From Neocallimastix lanati (nom. inval.) (Eukaryota > Neocallimastigomycota > Neocallimastigomycetes > Neocallimastigales > Neocallimastigaceae), in assembly GCA_016946835.1 (NCBI GenBank), contig JACVTC010000010.1, positions 1,543,501 through 1,607,500 of the forward strand: a stretch of 64,000 nt of DNA, read 5' to 3'. Under the pieces are notes generated by a model. It did not search any database and was not told the DNA's origin. It worked only from the letters and a program-made list of their open reading frames with translations. This document shows, in pieces, positions 10,394 to 21,633 of this stretch. How positions within the stretch are numbered: the stretch's first letter is position 1; each line of letters opens with the position of its first letter. Position numbers and translations under genes: made by a program.

Positions 10394-10990
10394 TTTAGTG
10401 TGTTGTCAAAAAAAAAAAAAATTCTTTGATTTATTTTCATGGTTTCTTTATCGCTTTCAGCCTTCATGTTTTCTAACCTTCTGAAGAGCTTTAGTACTTC
10501 ATTGATTTCTTCTTTATTATATAGTTATTCTTGGGTACTTCTAATACTATATATAAGTCATTCTTTTCTTCCTTTTTTTTTTTTTTTTTTTTTACTTCTG
10601 ACAAAGAATTTTTTATTTTTGTATTTATTGATTTTTTCTTAAAAAAGGTTAAAACTCTAAAATTGTTTAATCTTATGCTCTTTAATTTTTTTTTCACCTT
10701 ATTCAGATAAAATATCCTTTCTTTCGTCTTTTTTAGTGGTATATTCATTCCTTTGTTTCTTGTATAATATTGTCTATATATATATAATTATTATTTTTTT
10801 TTTTTTTAGTGTAGTCACTTAAAATCAGCGCCCTGGACTTCTGAAATGAAGTCCTTGTACCTTTCATCATAGTTCTCCTCAATTATAACATATTCTCATT
10901 CTATTTAAACCTATTTCAGTTGTTCCATTTTTTAATAGATATAAGTGTAATCTTTTATCTCTTTATTATCACAATTTATTAATATAAATA
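10391..10990 (-). pseudogene. Decayed coding remnants, probably retroelement
   Basis: Less AT-rich than its surroundings. Minus-strand translation gives short protein-like runs, for example EEINEVLKLFRRLENMKAE (about 10440-10530) and YDERYKDFISEVQGADF (about 10815-10880), broken by stops and T tracts. They lie next to minus-strand LINE pieces, so I read them as eroded parts of the same retroelement class; I could not match them to families A or B. A 7-bp hairpin (GGACTTC, 6-nt loop, GAAGTCC; 10835-10854) sits in it. Confidence 0.35.
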
Positions 10991-11020
10991 TATGTGTATT
11001 ATATTCTTTTATTATTATGA

Positions 11021-11452
<432 letters not shown>

Positions 11453-12441
11453 TTTTTTTTTTTTTTTTTAGACTTAGAGAATAACTTTATTTAATTTATA
11501 ATAATAATAAAATTACATGAATTAAATGAAAAATAAAATAAAATAAAATAAAATACATGAAATGAAAATATTATATATTATAATATTTATAAAAGTGCGT
11601 TAGAAGCAATAGCCTCTAACTTTTCCCATTCCTCGATGATAACACCACGTCCGTTATTACGAATAATAATTTCAGAATTAGTGTTATCTAACGAATCTGT
11701 AATAGTTTTTTCACCGGGAAGTGAAAATACATGCCTTATCATTTCGACGTCAACGCTCTTGGTAACAATAGATTCAACGGAATACCATTTCATCATCAAA
11801 CTAAAAGATCGACAAATTAATAGTATTACGTTTGTTAGAAACTCCACAATCCCTACATAATACGGAACAGTTGACGAAGTTGAACTTTGCTTAAAAAAAA
11901 AAAATATTGTCAATTAATTGTCTTTGTTCCCCCCATCATTAACTTTTAATTTTTTTAATATATTGAACGCCCCGGCCAAGAAGAACACTTAAATATAAAA
12001 ATAATAAATATTATTATCATAATCCTTTTCTGAATCTAAAGAAACATCCAAGGATTTTTGTTCAATTATCATTGCAAACTTCAAAAAGAGATCATCTAGA
12101 AAAGGTAAAGATTTATTTCTGTAATTTTCCAATTCTTTACAAGGAAAAAAGATCCAGTGAGAAAAGCTAGGTACACTAACACCACAACAAGGGCAATATT
12201 TAGGGTAATCTTCTGAGACGATTTTTCTTTTAATGGAAATAGTAATGTCAAATTTAAAACCACACCTAATTCGAGAAATCCAAAAGAATCCCAACTGATA
12301 TTTAGGATATTAAAATGTTAAGTTTCTGATTTCTGAAGTGAATCCAAAATCATTCTCCTTGTAAATAATTGCTTTTTTAGCTTTTGAGGAGGATTAGTTC
12401 CAAATAAATTTACCCAGTATTCAAAATTACCCTGCTTGTTC
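11453..12441 (-). mobile_element. LINE family C, 5'-truncated, inverted
   Basis: The poly(A) is on the minus strand (T run 11453-11469), preceded in sense by a TCTAAGTCT end and a 3' UTR to 11586. The coding remnant ends at TAA 11587-11589 and includes TKSVDVEMIRH, EFLTN and IIEEWEKLEAIAS (11587-11913), then FWISRIRCGFKFD and a C-x2-C...H...C finger (11989-12294). Insertions and a short A run break the frame between these two parts. It is clearly a different sequence family from A and B but shares their architecture. The fragment ends at 12441, where the next element's poly(T) starts. Confidence 0.82.
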
Positions 12442-12931
12442 TTTTTTTTTTTTTTTTATAGACAGGGAAGAGAATACACTTCCAAAACTTTATTAAACTT
12501 TATTTTAAAAAATACATGTAGGTGAAAAGTACATTAGAAATTAAAAATAAAAAATTAAAAAATAAAAAATAAAAAAGCTCGAAAATACTATGTATTTCGG
12601 CAAGTTGTACTATGCGGGAATTTTTCCCTTCCTAAAAAATAAAAAAGAAATAAAACCTAGAAGTAACATCTTTAAAATAGATAGTGTGGTGTCCACTAAA
12701 CTCTCCCCGGATTCATCATTTATTGAACTACTAGGGAGAGATTCATCCTTCGTAGCAATAGATGACGATCCTGTATTATCATTATGCCTTATCAGTACGA
12801 CGTCGACGCTCTTGGATAAGTTTGGTATTTTGCAATACCTATCAAATAATAGCTCAAACGAACTACTAATGATAGGTATTGCACTTGTTAAGAATTCCGC
12901 CAAGCCCACAATTTTTGGAACAGGTGACTCA
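12442..12931 (-). mobile_element. LINE family B 3' end, inverted fragment
   Basis: T run 12442-12457, then the exact family B terminus (GACAGGGAAGAGAATACACT), the 3' UTR and the last part of the ORF (stop at 12610-12612; residues include GLAEFLTSAIPII and LSKSVDVVLIRH). The match to copy 1 ends at about 12931, after GGAACAGGTGACTCA. Confidence 0.9.
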
Positions 12932-13080
12932 TCAGTCCATTAGAAAATAAAAAGATATCCTACTTGTTCTTAATTAACAAATGTCTAAGTTCTTCTCATT
13001 CCTTTCTTTGTTTGATTCAAGTAGAGGTACATAATACAAAACTTATCCAATTACTATAGCAGTAAATAACCATTCATTTA
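12932..13080 (-). pseudogene. LINE family C fragment
   Basis: Repeats the 11373-11452 fragment (AATTAACAAATGTCTAAGT through the PLLGSNK coding stretch to AACTTATCCAATT) with several changes. No poly(A) of its own. It lies at the right edge of the inverted LINE cluster. Confidence 0.65.
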
Positions 13081-13674
13081 AGTCTTCTTCTTTCAGAAGC
13101 ATTGATCATGATTATGATATAAAATAAATATTATAAATTATAAATAACAAATAATAAATAAAAGAAATAAAAATATAAATAATATATTTGATAAATATTA
13201 AAATAATAATACGATAAATATACCAACTTTACTAATTTATAAATAAAACAAAAACAAAAATATCAATAATTTCATTCATTAACAATTAAATAAATTCGAA
13301 TTATAACTTTCTATTTAATTAATATAATAATAATTATTAATTTTATCTATACACAAAAATCTTTCAAAAACTCCCGGAACTATAAAAATTTTTATTTCTT
13401 ATTATTTTTTATTTTATTTTCTTTTATTTATATTTTTTATACATTAATTATTTATTTATTTGTATTAGTTTTATTTACTATATTTATTTAATTTACTTCT
13501 TCCAATAAATATTTTATTTACTTTCTCTTTATATAAAACTCTAGAAATAAAAAAACAATTTATGGAAGGTATCCTTCTTTAAAGGTTTTTTCTAATTAAT
13601 TTATAATATTTTTTTAAATTTTTTCATTTATTCTATCTTTCTCCCTTTTTTTCGTAGAAAAAGATAATTTAAAG

Positions 13675-13698
13675 GTGTACTATATTTAATTAGTACAC
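13675..13698 (-). other. Conserved hairpin downstream of xylA copy 1
   Basis: Arms GTGTACTA and TAGTACAC pair perfectly around an 8-nt AT loop, about 230 bp past the stop. The equivalent place after copy 2 (57759-57782) keeps the inner arms GTACTA/TAGTAC, and the next pair is changed from T-A to A-T. It could act in mRNA 3'-end formation or stability (inference). Confidence 0.5.
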
Positions 13699-13929
13699 AA
13701 CAATCACAATTGTATTAATCTAAATTGATTATATACTAAAGATTAGTAATTGTTCTTATTTTTAACTTTATTTCACCAATTAATCTTATAATGGTATTTA
13801 TATTTTTTTATATATTTTTTCAATAAATGCTATTATTATGGGTAATAATACCTTTAAATGGATTTTATAAAGAAATATCTTTAATATAATCCATTAAAGT
13901 TTCAAGGATATATTATACAATTAATTAAT

Positions 13930-15243
13930 TTATTGGTACATGGCAACAATAGCTTCGTAAAGTTCTTGCTTACCAGAAGTCTTCTTTGGTTCTCCGTTCT
14001 TCTTACCGTATTCGTAAACTTGTTCAAGAGTAAGCTTACCATCTTCAAAGTCCTTACCAATACCACTGTCGAAGGAAGCGTAACGTTCCTTCTTCATCTT
14101 GGTGTATGGAGATTCTTGAAGAAGCTTGGCAGCGTTTTCAAGAGCACGAGCCATGGCATCCATACCAGAGACGTGAGCAATGATGATATCTTCAAGATCA
14201 GTAGAGTTACGACGAGTCTTGGCATCAAAGTTGGTACCTCCAGTAGTGAAACCTCCACCACGGATGATTTCCATCCAAGCTTGGACGAGTTCGTATTGGT
14301 CAATTGGGAATTGATCAGTATCCCAACCGTTTTGGTAATCACCACGGTTAGCATCAATAGAACCGAGCATACCAGCATCAACAGCACAGGCAAGTTCGTG
14401 TTCGAAAGTGTGACCAGCAAGAGTAGCGTGGTTAACTTCAATGTTGACCTTGAAGTCCTTGTCTAAGTTGTGGGCTCTAAGGAAACCAATGACAGTTTCG
14501 GTATCAACATCGTATTGGTGCTTGGTTGGTTCCATTGGCTTTGGTTCAATGAGGAAAGTACCCTTGAATCCCTTGGAACGAGCGTAGTCACGAGCCATAG
14601 TAAGCATAGTGGCCATGTGTTCCTTTTCACGCTTTTGGTCAGTGTTAAGAAGACTCATGTAACCTTCACGACCACCCCAGAAGACGTAGTTTTCAGCTCC
14701 GAGTTCAATACCGGCATCAATAGCGTTCTTAATTTGAACAATAGCACGGGCAACAACATCAAAGTCTGGGTTAGTAGAGGCACCGTTCATGTAACGTGGG
14801 TTACCGAAAACGTTGGCAGTACTCCAGAGAAGCTTAATACCAGTTTCCTTCTGCTTTTCCTTAAGGTAGGCAACAACAGCCTTGAGGTTGGATTCGTATT
14901 CTTCAATAGAGTTACCTTCAGAAACGAGATCAACATCGTGGAAACAGTAGTGTTCAATACCAAGCTTAGTCATGATTTCGAAACCAGCATCAACCTTTTG
15001 CTTGGCAATGGCAATTGGGTCAGTACCTTGGTTCCATGGGAAAACCTTAGTACCAACACCGAATTGGTCAGCACCATCGGCGCAAAGAGTGTGCCACCAG
15101 GCCATGGCGAAACGTAACCAATCCTTCATTTTCTTACCCATAATTTCCTTTTCAGCATCATAGTAGTGGAAAGCTAATGGATTCTTGGAATCCTTACCTT
15201 CGAACTTAATTTTGCTGATTTCTGGGAAATATTCCTTAGTCAT
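13930..15243 (-). CDS. xylA: Xylose isomerase, copy 1
   Basis: 437 aa, the full length of the family. It converts D-xylose to D-xylulose in the cytosol without redox cofactors, the fungal route known from Piromyces. Visible catalytic residues: H102 and D105 ([12 protein letters not shown]), K235 and E233 (LIEPKP), E269 and H272 (VNIEVNH), D297, D308/D310 (NGWDTDQ) and D340 (NFDAKTRR), so the Mg/Mn sites are complete. No signal peptide, no intron. The start is fixed by the conserved [10 protein letters not shown]-terminus. Strong codon bias (AAG, AAC, TTC, GGT, C- or T-ending) implies high expression. It differs from the copy at 58 kb by 8 nt and one residue (L406 here, F there). The family is of bacterial type, so ancient horizontal transfer is likely. 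Confidence 0.98.
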   Translation of the reverse strand: MTKEYFPEISKIKFEGKDSKNPLAFHYYDAEKEIMGKKMKDWLRFAMAWWHTLCADGADQFGVGTKVFPWNQGTDPIAIAKQKVDAGFEIMTKLGIEHYCFHDVDLVSEGNSIEEYESNLKAVVAYLKEKQKETGIKLLWSTANVFGNPRYMNGASTNPDFDVVARAIVQIKNAIDAGIELGAENYVFWGGREGYMSLLNTDQKREKEHMATMLTMARDYARSKGFKGTFLIEPKPMEPTKHQYDVDTETVIGFLRAHNLDKDFKVNIEVNHATLAGHTFEHELACAVDAGMLGSIDANRGDYQNGWDTDQFPIDQYELVQAWMEIIRGGGFTTGGTNFDAKTRRNSTDLEDIIIAHVSGMDAMARALENAAKLLQESPYTKMKKERYASFDSGIGKDFEDGKLTLEQVYEYGKKNGEPKKTSGKQELYEAIVAMYQ

Positions 15244-15730
15244 TTTGATTTATTAATAATATATATTGGTAAAAAAATATATAAAGTTATGAAATTTTAA
15301 TTTACTTGGAAAATATTTGTCTTTTTATATTTTTCTGAATATATTAATTATTTCGAATAACTAAAATTAGTAATTAAAAATCACCTAATAATATTCTAAA
15401 TAATAATGTTTTTTTTTTTTCAATTTTTTTGTTTTTTTGTTTTTTGTTTTTTTTTAAAAAAATCATATAAATTAAAATTAATTATTTATTCCTATCGATT
15501 AATAATATTAATAATATATATTAAAAATATTGATCTTCCATATATTTTAATAAAAAGAAAATTAAATCATTCAATAAAATAGACATTAAGTTTATTAAAC
15601 TCTATTTAATATAAAATTTAATAATCCAATTTAATTAATTTAATTTAAACAGTTTAAATAACCATAAAATAAAATATATGAAAAGTGTATATCGATGTAT
15701 GATATAACACTCTTTTTCTTATTTATCTTT

Positions 15731-15800
15731 TACGGGGGAGAAATTTTACCATATTAATTTATATAAACTATATTTGTGCTATTTCTTTTTATTATTATTT
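15731..15800 (-). promoter_or_regulatory. Conserved noncoding block upstream of xylA copy 1 (G5 motif)
   Basis: About 490 bp upstream of the ATG. TTTTACGGGGGAGAAATTTT then ACCATAT and about 40 further bases recur almost unchanged at 60371-60440 upstream of copy 2, although the DNA between it and the gene has diverged. G5 is exceptional in this AT-rich DNA. A zinc-finger activator or repressor site is plausible; the function is inferred. Confidence 0.5.
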
Positions 15801-16619
15801 ATATATTAAGGCAAAAAAAAAAAAAAAAAAAAAAACTGTATATTTATTTATTTAAATAAATAAAGTATATTTCTCAATATATTTACTATTTATTATTTGT
15901 ATATTTATATATATATAATTAATTTTATTCTTTTTATATATTTATGATTAATAAATTCATATATTTACATAGTTATATTATTTTGTTATTTTTATATATT
16001 TTCATTTATATAGTTTTATATATAATTATTTATATATATATATATTTTTTGTTAATTACTATTTATTATTTATATTTATATTTTTATATTTTGTTAATTG
16101 CTATTTATTATTTATATTTAAATTTTAACTAAATGATAAATATCTAATAAAATATAAAATATAATCATAGAATATTTAATAATCCTTTTTTTTTTTTTTT
16201 TAACAAAAATAAAATGGATAAAAATATGAAATATTTGTATAGCTTTAAATAACTATTTATTCCATTAACTAAGCCTAAATCTTTATATGATGTTTTTTAC
16301 TTTTTTTTTTTTTTTTAATAAGGTTATTAATTCTAAATACAATAGAAAAAATGAGATATAAAGTGTTTTGGAAAAGAATTATTAACTTAATGAATAATAA
16401 ATGAATGATTATTAAATTTATTTATAATTATTATTAATTTATTATATAAAAAAATTAGAAAACATATGAATCTTTTTCATTAAATTCTATTACCAATTGT
16501 ATAAATTGTATAAAATTTGTATAATTTGTATACTCTCTTTAATTAATTATTTAATAATTTATCATTGACTCTACATATTTTTATGTTATTTTCTATACAT
16601 TAACTTTATATTAAATCTT

Positions 16620-16800
16620 GTTGCTTATCTTAATGTGCCTCAATTATTTGTGATCACGAGATCAACACTGAATATTCTAATTTTATTATTAAATAAGGTT
16701 TTAGATTTCATTTTACATTACTTATAAAAGTATAATAATATAATATGAAATATATTATAATACTATTAAATCTATAAATAAATGAATTAAAATAATAAAT
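16620..16800 (-). promoter_or_regulatory. Conserved noncoding block upstream of xylA copy 1 (TGATCACGAG)
   Basis: CCTCAAT...GTGATCACGAG.TCAA.ACT followed by a looser match ending in ATACTATTAAATCTAT. The counterpart is 61360-61510. It contains the palindrome TGATCA at 16651-16656. It could be a distal regulatory site or just slow-decaying duplicate sequence. Confidence 0.4.
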
Positions 16801-17347
16801 ATTATTATGGAGATTAAAATTGCTCAATACTATTATATAATATATTATGTTTAAAACATTTTATTTATATATATATTGATAATTTAATTTATTAGTATAT
16901 TTAGTAATATTAATTTTTGGTTTAATTATTATTTTTATTAATTATTTTATATAATATTAGTCATTTCAGCATTTATTATATGAAATTAATATAGTTATAA
17001 ATATATTTATAATATAATCTAATATAAAATCGATTAAAAATGTTATTTATTTATCCAAATAAATGATACCTATTTTGATGTTAATACTTTTATTGAATTC
17101 CATTTTTATTAAACAGATACAAAAAATGATATAAATTATGATATCATAAATTTATGTATTGTCATATGTGTTCATATGCCACAAATATTTATTTTTATTA
17201 AAAATTATTATTATAATGATATATATTCTATTAAGTACTATACTTTATTGTATAAATAAATTATTTACTACGCCACAAAATAGATTTTTTTTTATTAATT
17301 ATAAATGTATTTTACCTTAATTCTAAATAATATAAATTACTCATTAT

Positions 17348-17449
17348 TAAATCTTAACCGTTTTTAAATTAAAAAATAATTACTCATATATTAAAAAAAT
17401 TTTTTTTTTTAAATAAACCCAATATTGAATTAAATTTAAATTCATTTTC
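17348..17449. promoter_or_regulatory. Distal conserved noncoding block, about 2.1 kb upstream of xylA copy 1
   Basis: Begins TTAAATCTTAACCGTTTTTA and includes TAATTACTCATATATTAAAA; then, after a variable A/T spacer, AAATAAACCCAATATTGAAT and the following 20 bases. Both parts recur essentially identically at 62418-62522. This is the best-conserved noncoding stretch shared by the two flanks. Confidence 0.45.
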
Positions 17450-17660
17450 ATTTTCATTTTCCTTTTTTTACTTATTTCTATTATTGATTTAGTTATTATT
17501 TTTGACACAATATTATTTTAAATAAAAAATAATAAATAGAAATAAAACTATTTTTGATATACTTTTTAATTATAATAAACTTTTTTTGCACCTCAAATAA
17601 ATGTTTTATCCAAGGTCAACAATATATAATTTTTATTATAAATTTTATTATTTATTTATT

Positions 17661-18290
17661 TATTTATTTATTATTATTAATAAATACTCTTTTTATTTAT
17701 TTATTCATTCATTCATTTATTATTATTAACATATACTCTTTTTATTTATTCATTCATTTATTCATTTATTATTATTAATATATGCTCTTTTTATTTATTC
17801 ATTCATTTATTATTATTAATAAATACTCGTTTTATTATTTATTATTTATTATTTAATATTTATTATTTATTATTTATTCATTTATTATTTATTCATTCAT
17901 TTATTCAATTATTCAATTATTTAGTAATACTTATAATATGAAATATATATAAAAATTATATATTTATTATAATCTATTTTATTATTAACAATTGTTTTTC
18001 TTTTCCTAAAAAATTAAAAAGTTATATTAAATAATATAATTAACAATAACATCTTTTATTTTATTTTTATTATATCATTTATTATATCATGATTAAATTT
18101 TGTTTTATCGATAAACTTTTTTCATATATAACTCATTATTTATTTATTTATTTATTTACTTTGGATTTATTTTGTTTATTTATTTATTATTATTTTATTA
18201 ATCTTTTTTTTTTTTTTTGTTATTTATTTATTTAATTTGTCATTTTCTCTTTGGTGAGAGTAAAAAGATATTTAAAATATTAATATTAAT
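17661..18290. repeat. AT-rich tract with ATACTCTTT-TTTATT repeats
   Basis: No gene. At least four variants of TTATTAATAAATACTCTTT followed by TTTATT/ATTCATTC runs (about 17680, 17725, 17780, 17820), then TATTTATT heptamer runs. The same cassette recurs at 20810, 20925, 63270 and inverted at many sites between 44 and 56 kb. Confidence 0.6.
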
Positions 18291-18297
18291 AAAACAG

Positions 18298-18530
18298 ATC
18301 GATGACTTCTTATTCAATCTCTCATCGATAACAAAGTCATCGATTGTTATTGATGATAAAGGGAACTCCTTAATTAAAACAATTCCTGGGTGGTAAACGT
18401 TTACTCTATTTTTAATTTAAACTGAATCGATAATAAAATAGCTATTATTTTGAAATGATACAATTTGAAGTAATACAAGTAAACATTCTCAAAAGTATAT
18501 CGAGTGAGTCGATACTCAACTTATTAGTAT
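18298..18530. other. Inverted-repeat island between xylA copy 1 and xylB
   Basis: A less AT-rich island in the desert. ATCGATGACTT (18298-18308) pairs with AAGTCATCGAT (18334-18344), and CATCGATAACAA (18323-18334) pairs with TTGTTATTGATG (18344-18355) with one mismatch, so two alternative stems overlap. TATCGA...TCGATA pairs again near 18500. Perhaps regulatory for the divergent pair xylA/xylB or an unknown small RNA; no ORF is present. Confidence 0.4.
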
Positions 18531-20560
18531 TATTAAATAAAATAAAAGAATATTAAATAATATAATATAAAATAATATAAAATAATATAATATAAAATAA
18601 TATTATATATAATATAAAAATAATATAAAATACTATTATATATGATATTATAAATAATATATAATACTATTATGTATGATATTATAAATAATATAAAATA
18701 CTTTTATATATGATATTATGTATAATATAAAATACTATTATATAATAAATATAAAATATTAGTAATTAAAATATTAAGTATAAAATATAAAATATTAAAT
18801 ATTAAATATATGTATAAATAATATTATTAATACAATGAATAATATAAACTATTTTAAAATGTTTTTATTCCTTATTAGTAAATATTCAAAATATTAAATA
18901 ATATAGATATAAATATTAGATATATATATAAATATAAAATATTAATATAAAATATTAATATAAATATAAATAATGAATATAAATATAAATATATATCTAA
19001 TTAATGATTATGAAAAAGTTTATTTAACTTTTATTTTACTTTAACTTTTTATTTAATTGACCTATTTATTAATTCTATTTATCTTTTATTGATACTATAT
19101 ATTAGATTATATTTATCCTATTTATTTTATTTATTTCTTTTTATATTGCTTTCATTTTATTTTCATTTCAATTATTTTTATCTTTTTAATTTAAACATTA
19201 AATTTAAATTAAAATTTTATTTTTTGTTTTTGAACCACTTTCTTCCAATTAGAATGGAAATCCTAATTTATTTACTTATTTATTATTTATTTATTCAATT
19301 ATTATTTACTATTTATTTATTCAATTATTATTTATTATTTAATATTTATTATTTATTATTTATTATTTATTATTTATTATTTATTATTTATTATTTAATT
19401 ATTTATTATTTATTATTTATTATTTATTATTTATTATTTATTATTTATTATTTATTATTTATTATTTATTATTTATCATTTATTATTTATTATTTAGTAT
19501 TTAATATTTATTATTTATTATTCAATTAATTATTATTTATTATTTAGTATTTAATATTTATTATTTATTATTCAATTAATTATTATTTATTAATTATTAT
19601 TTATTATTTATTATTTATTATTTATTATTTATTATTTATTATTTATTATTTATTATTTATTATTTATTATTTATTATTTATTATTTATTATTGATTATTT
19701 AATTATTTATTATTTATTATTTATTATTTAATTATTTATTATTTAATTATTTATTATTTAATTATTTATATACTTAATATTATTTATTATTTATTATTAT
19801 TTATTTTGTAAAAAAAAAAATTTGAAAAAAACACTGTAGTAAAGAAAGTAAAAAAAAATAAAATAACTCCAAAATAATAATAATAAATATATAATATGAA
19901 ATAGAAATTAAAAAAAAAAAAAAAAAAAAGACCAGCAAAAAAAGGAAAAGAACTAAGATTTTAATTTTTATTTCAATAATGAATATACTTTTTTATTTTC
20001 TTTTTTACTTTCTTTTTGTTTTTTGTTTTCTATAACCAAATAAAAAATTGAATAATAATAAATAACTGAATTATAATAAATAATTGAATAATAATAAATA
20101 ATTGAAAAATAAATAATAAATTGATTAATAAATAATAATAAATAATAAAAACTATTGTATGATTTATATATTCTCCTTTTTTATTATTGTATGGAGTTTT
20201 ATTAGATTTTATTTTAATATATCATAATTATTATATAACATTATTCTTTTGGTGTCTATGATCTCTATTTAGTTCTAATTTCAAAAAGTTAAGATTATAC
20301 TTATTTATTTATTTATTTATCTATTTACTTGATTATTTATTTAACTTTTAATTACTTATTTATTTATTTATTTTTGTTCAAATCTCAAAGTATTTCTATT
20401 GCTGGTTTTTTTTTTGGTACTTAATGAAAAATAAAAAAAAAATATATTTTGTTAATATTTATGTAATATATAATTATTATAATTATTTATTACTTTTATT
20501 TTTTCTTGTTGACCAAGTTGAATATCTTCAAGTATCTTCAAGTAAAATAATTCTATATAG

Positions 20561-20610
<50 letters not shown>

Positions 20611-20757
20611 AATTTTTATATAAAAATTAACGTTTTTCTTGGAAAATAGCTTTTTCTTTTGTTTTTTTGATATCTTGATAATTATTTTACAATCTTTCCT
20701 TCTCTTTGAAGTCTAAATGATTTTAGTATCATTGTATCATTTTCTTTACTATTATAA

Positions 20758-20793
<36 letters not shown>

Positions 20794-21088
20794 TATTATT
20801 TATTATTTATTAATAAATACTCTTTCTTTATTTATTATTATTTATTATTTATTATTATTTATTATTATTTATTATTATTTATTATTATTTATTATTATTT
20901 ATTATTTATTATTTATTATTTATTAATAAATACTCTTTCTTTATTTATTATTATTTATTATTTATTATTATTTATTATTATTTATTATTTATTATTTATT
21001 ATTATTTATTATTATTTATTATTATTTATTATTATTATTTATTATTATTATTATTATTTATTATTATTATTATTATTATTATTTATTA

Positions 21089-21127
<39 letters not shown>

Positions 21128-21160
21128 TATTATTCATTATTTATTATTTATTATTTTTCT
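18531..21160. repeat. AT arrays: AATATAAA runs, period-7 TTATTTA arrays, ATT tracts
   Basis: 18540-19000 is AATAATATAAA-type DNA. 19300-19790 is a long period-7 TTATTTA array, 20565-20606 an ATT tract, 20758-21150 ATT and TTATTTA arrays with two AATAAATACTCTTTCTTTATT cassettes. No gene seen; hydrophobic reading frames here are repeat artefacts. Confidence 0.75.
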
Positions 21161-21380
21161 TTTTTTTTTTTTTTTTTTGTATTATTTTAATTTATCGAAA
21201 ATGGACTATTAATAAAGATTGGTATCACACCTATTAAATCTAAATAAAAAAAATTCTTTTTTTAATTAATAATTAATAAAATAAAATTTAATTAATTTTT
21301 TATTTTTTATTTATTTTAATTGTATAACTTTATTTCTTATATATTTATTTAATTTATTATTAATTTATTTTATTTATTAA

Positions 21381-21400
21381 GCCACGTCAAAGTATAAATA
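21381..21400 (+). promoter_or_regulatory. Candidate xylB promoter core
   Basis: GCCACGTCA (a CRE/bZIP-like half site) is followed after three bases by TATAAATA at 21393-21400, about 235 bp before the xylB ATG. TATA-like strings are common in such AT-rich DNA; the GC-containing neighbour makes this one stand out. No experimental basis. Confidence 0.35.
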
Positions 21401-21633
21401 GCCTCATATTTCCCTTTTTTTTTCTATTTTAAACTTTTAGTTAAATCTTTTTTTTTTGGCTTGTCACATCTCCAAATTTTTTTATAATATATTGAAATTA
21501 TTAAATATAATTAATATATTATATTGAAAAAAATAATAAAATATTACTAGATAGTAATTATTATATATAACAATAAATCCTATTTTTAATTTTCATATTT
21601 TACATTTTTAAATATATTTAAAATATAATAAAA

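Larger units (their letters stand above)
13500..17660. repeat. Segmental duplication, copy 1 (xylA with both flanks)
   Basis: This block and 57570-62870 share, in the same order and orientation, a 3' flank with a hairpin, the xylA CDS and at least 2.4 kb of upstream DNA with several near-identical noncoding islands (15731-15800, 16620-16800, 17348-17449, about 17500-17640). Between islands the flanks have diverged by substitution, simple-repeat growth and indels. Boundaries are approximate because the DNA is low complexity. Confidence 0.85.

Noticed and set aside
13933-15117. Long + strand open frames (177 and 215 aa) opposite xylA, repeated at 58103-59287
   Set aside because: They are antisense shadows of a strongly codon-biased gene; the Ser/Thr/Val-rich translations have no domain and mirror the xylA codon pattern.
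19089-19529. 146-aa hydrophobic frame resembling a membrane protein (also 20717-20926, 46563-46766, 56436-56777)
   Set aside because: Codons come from period-7 or T-rich simple repeats, which code Leu, Ile, Phe and Tyr by composition alone.
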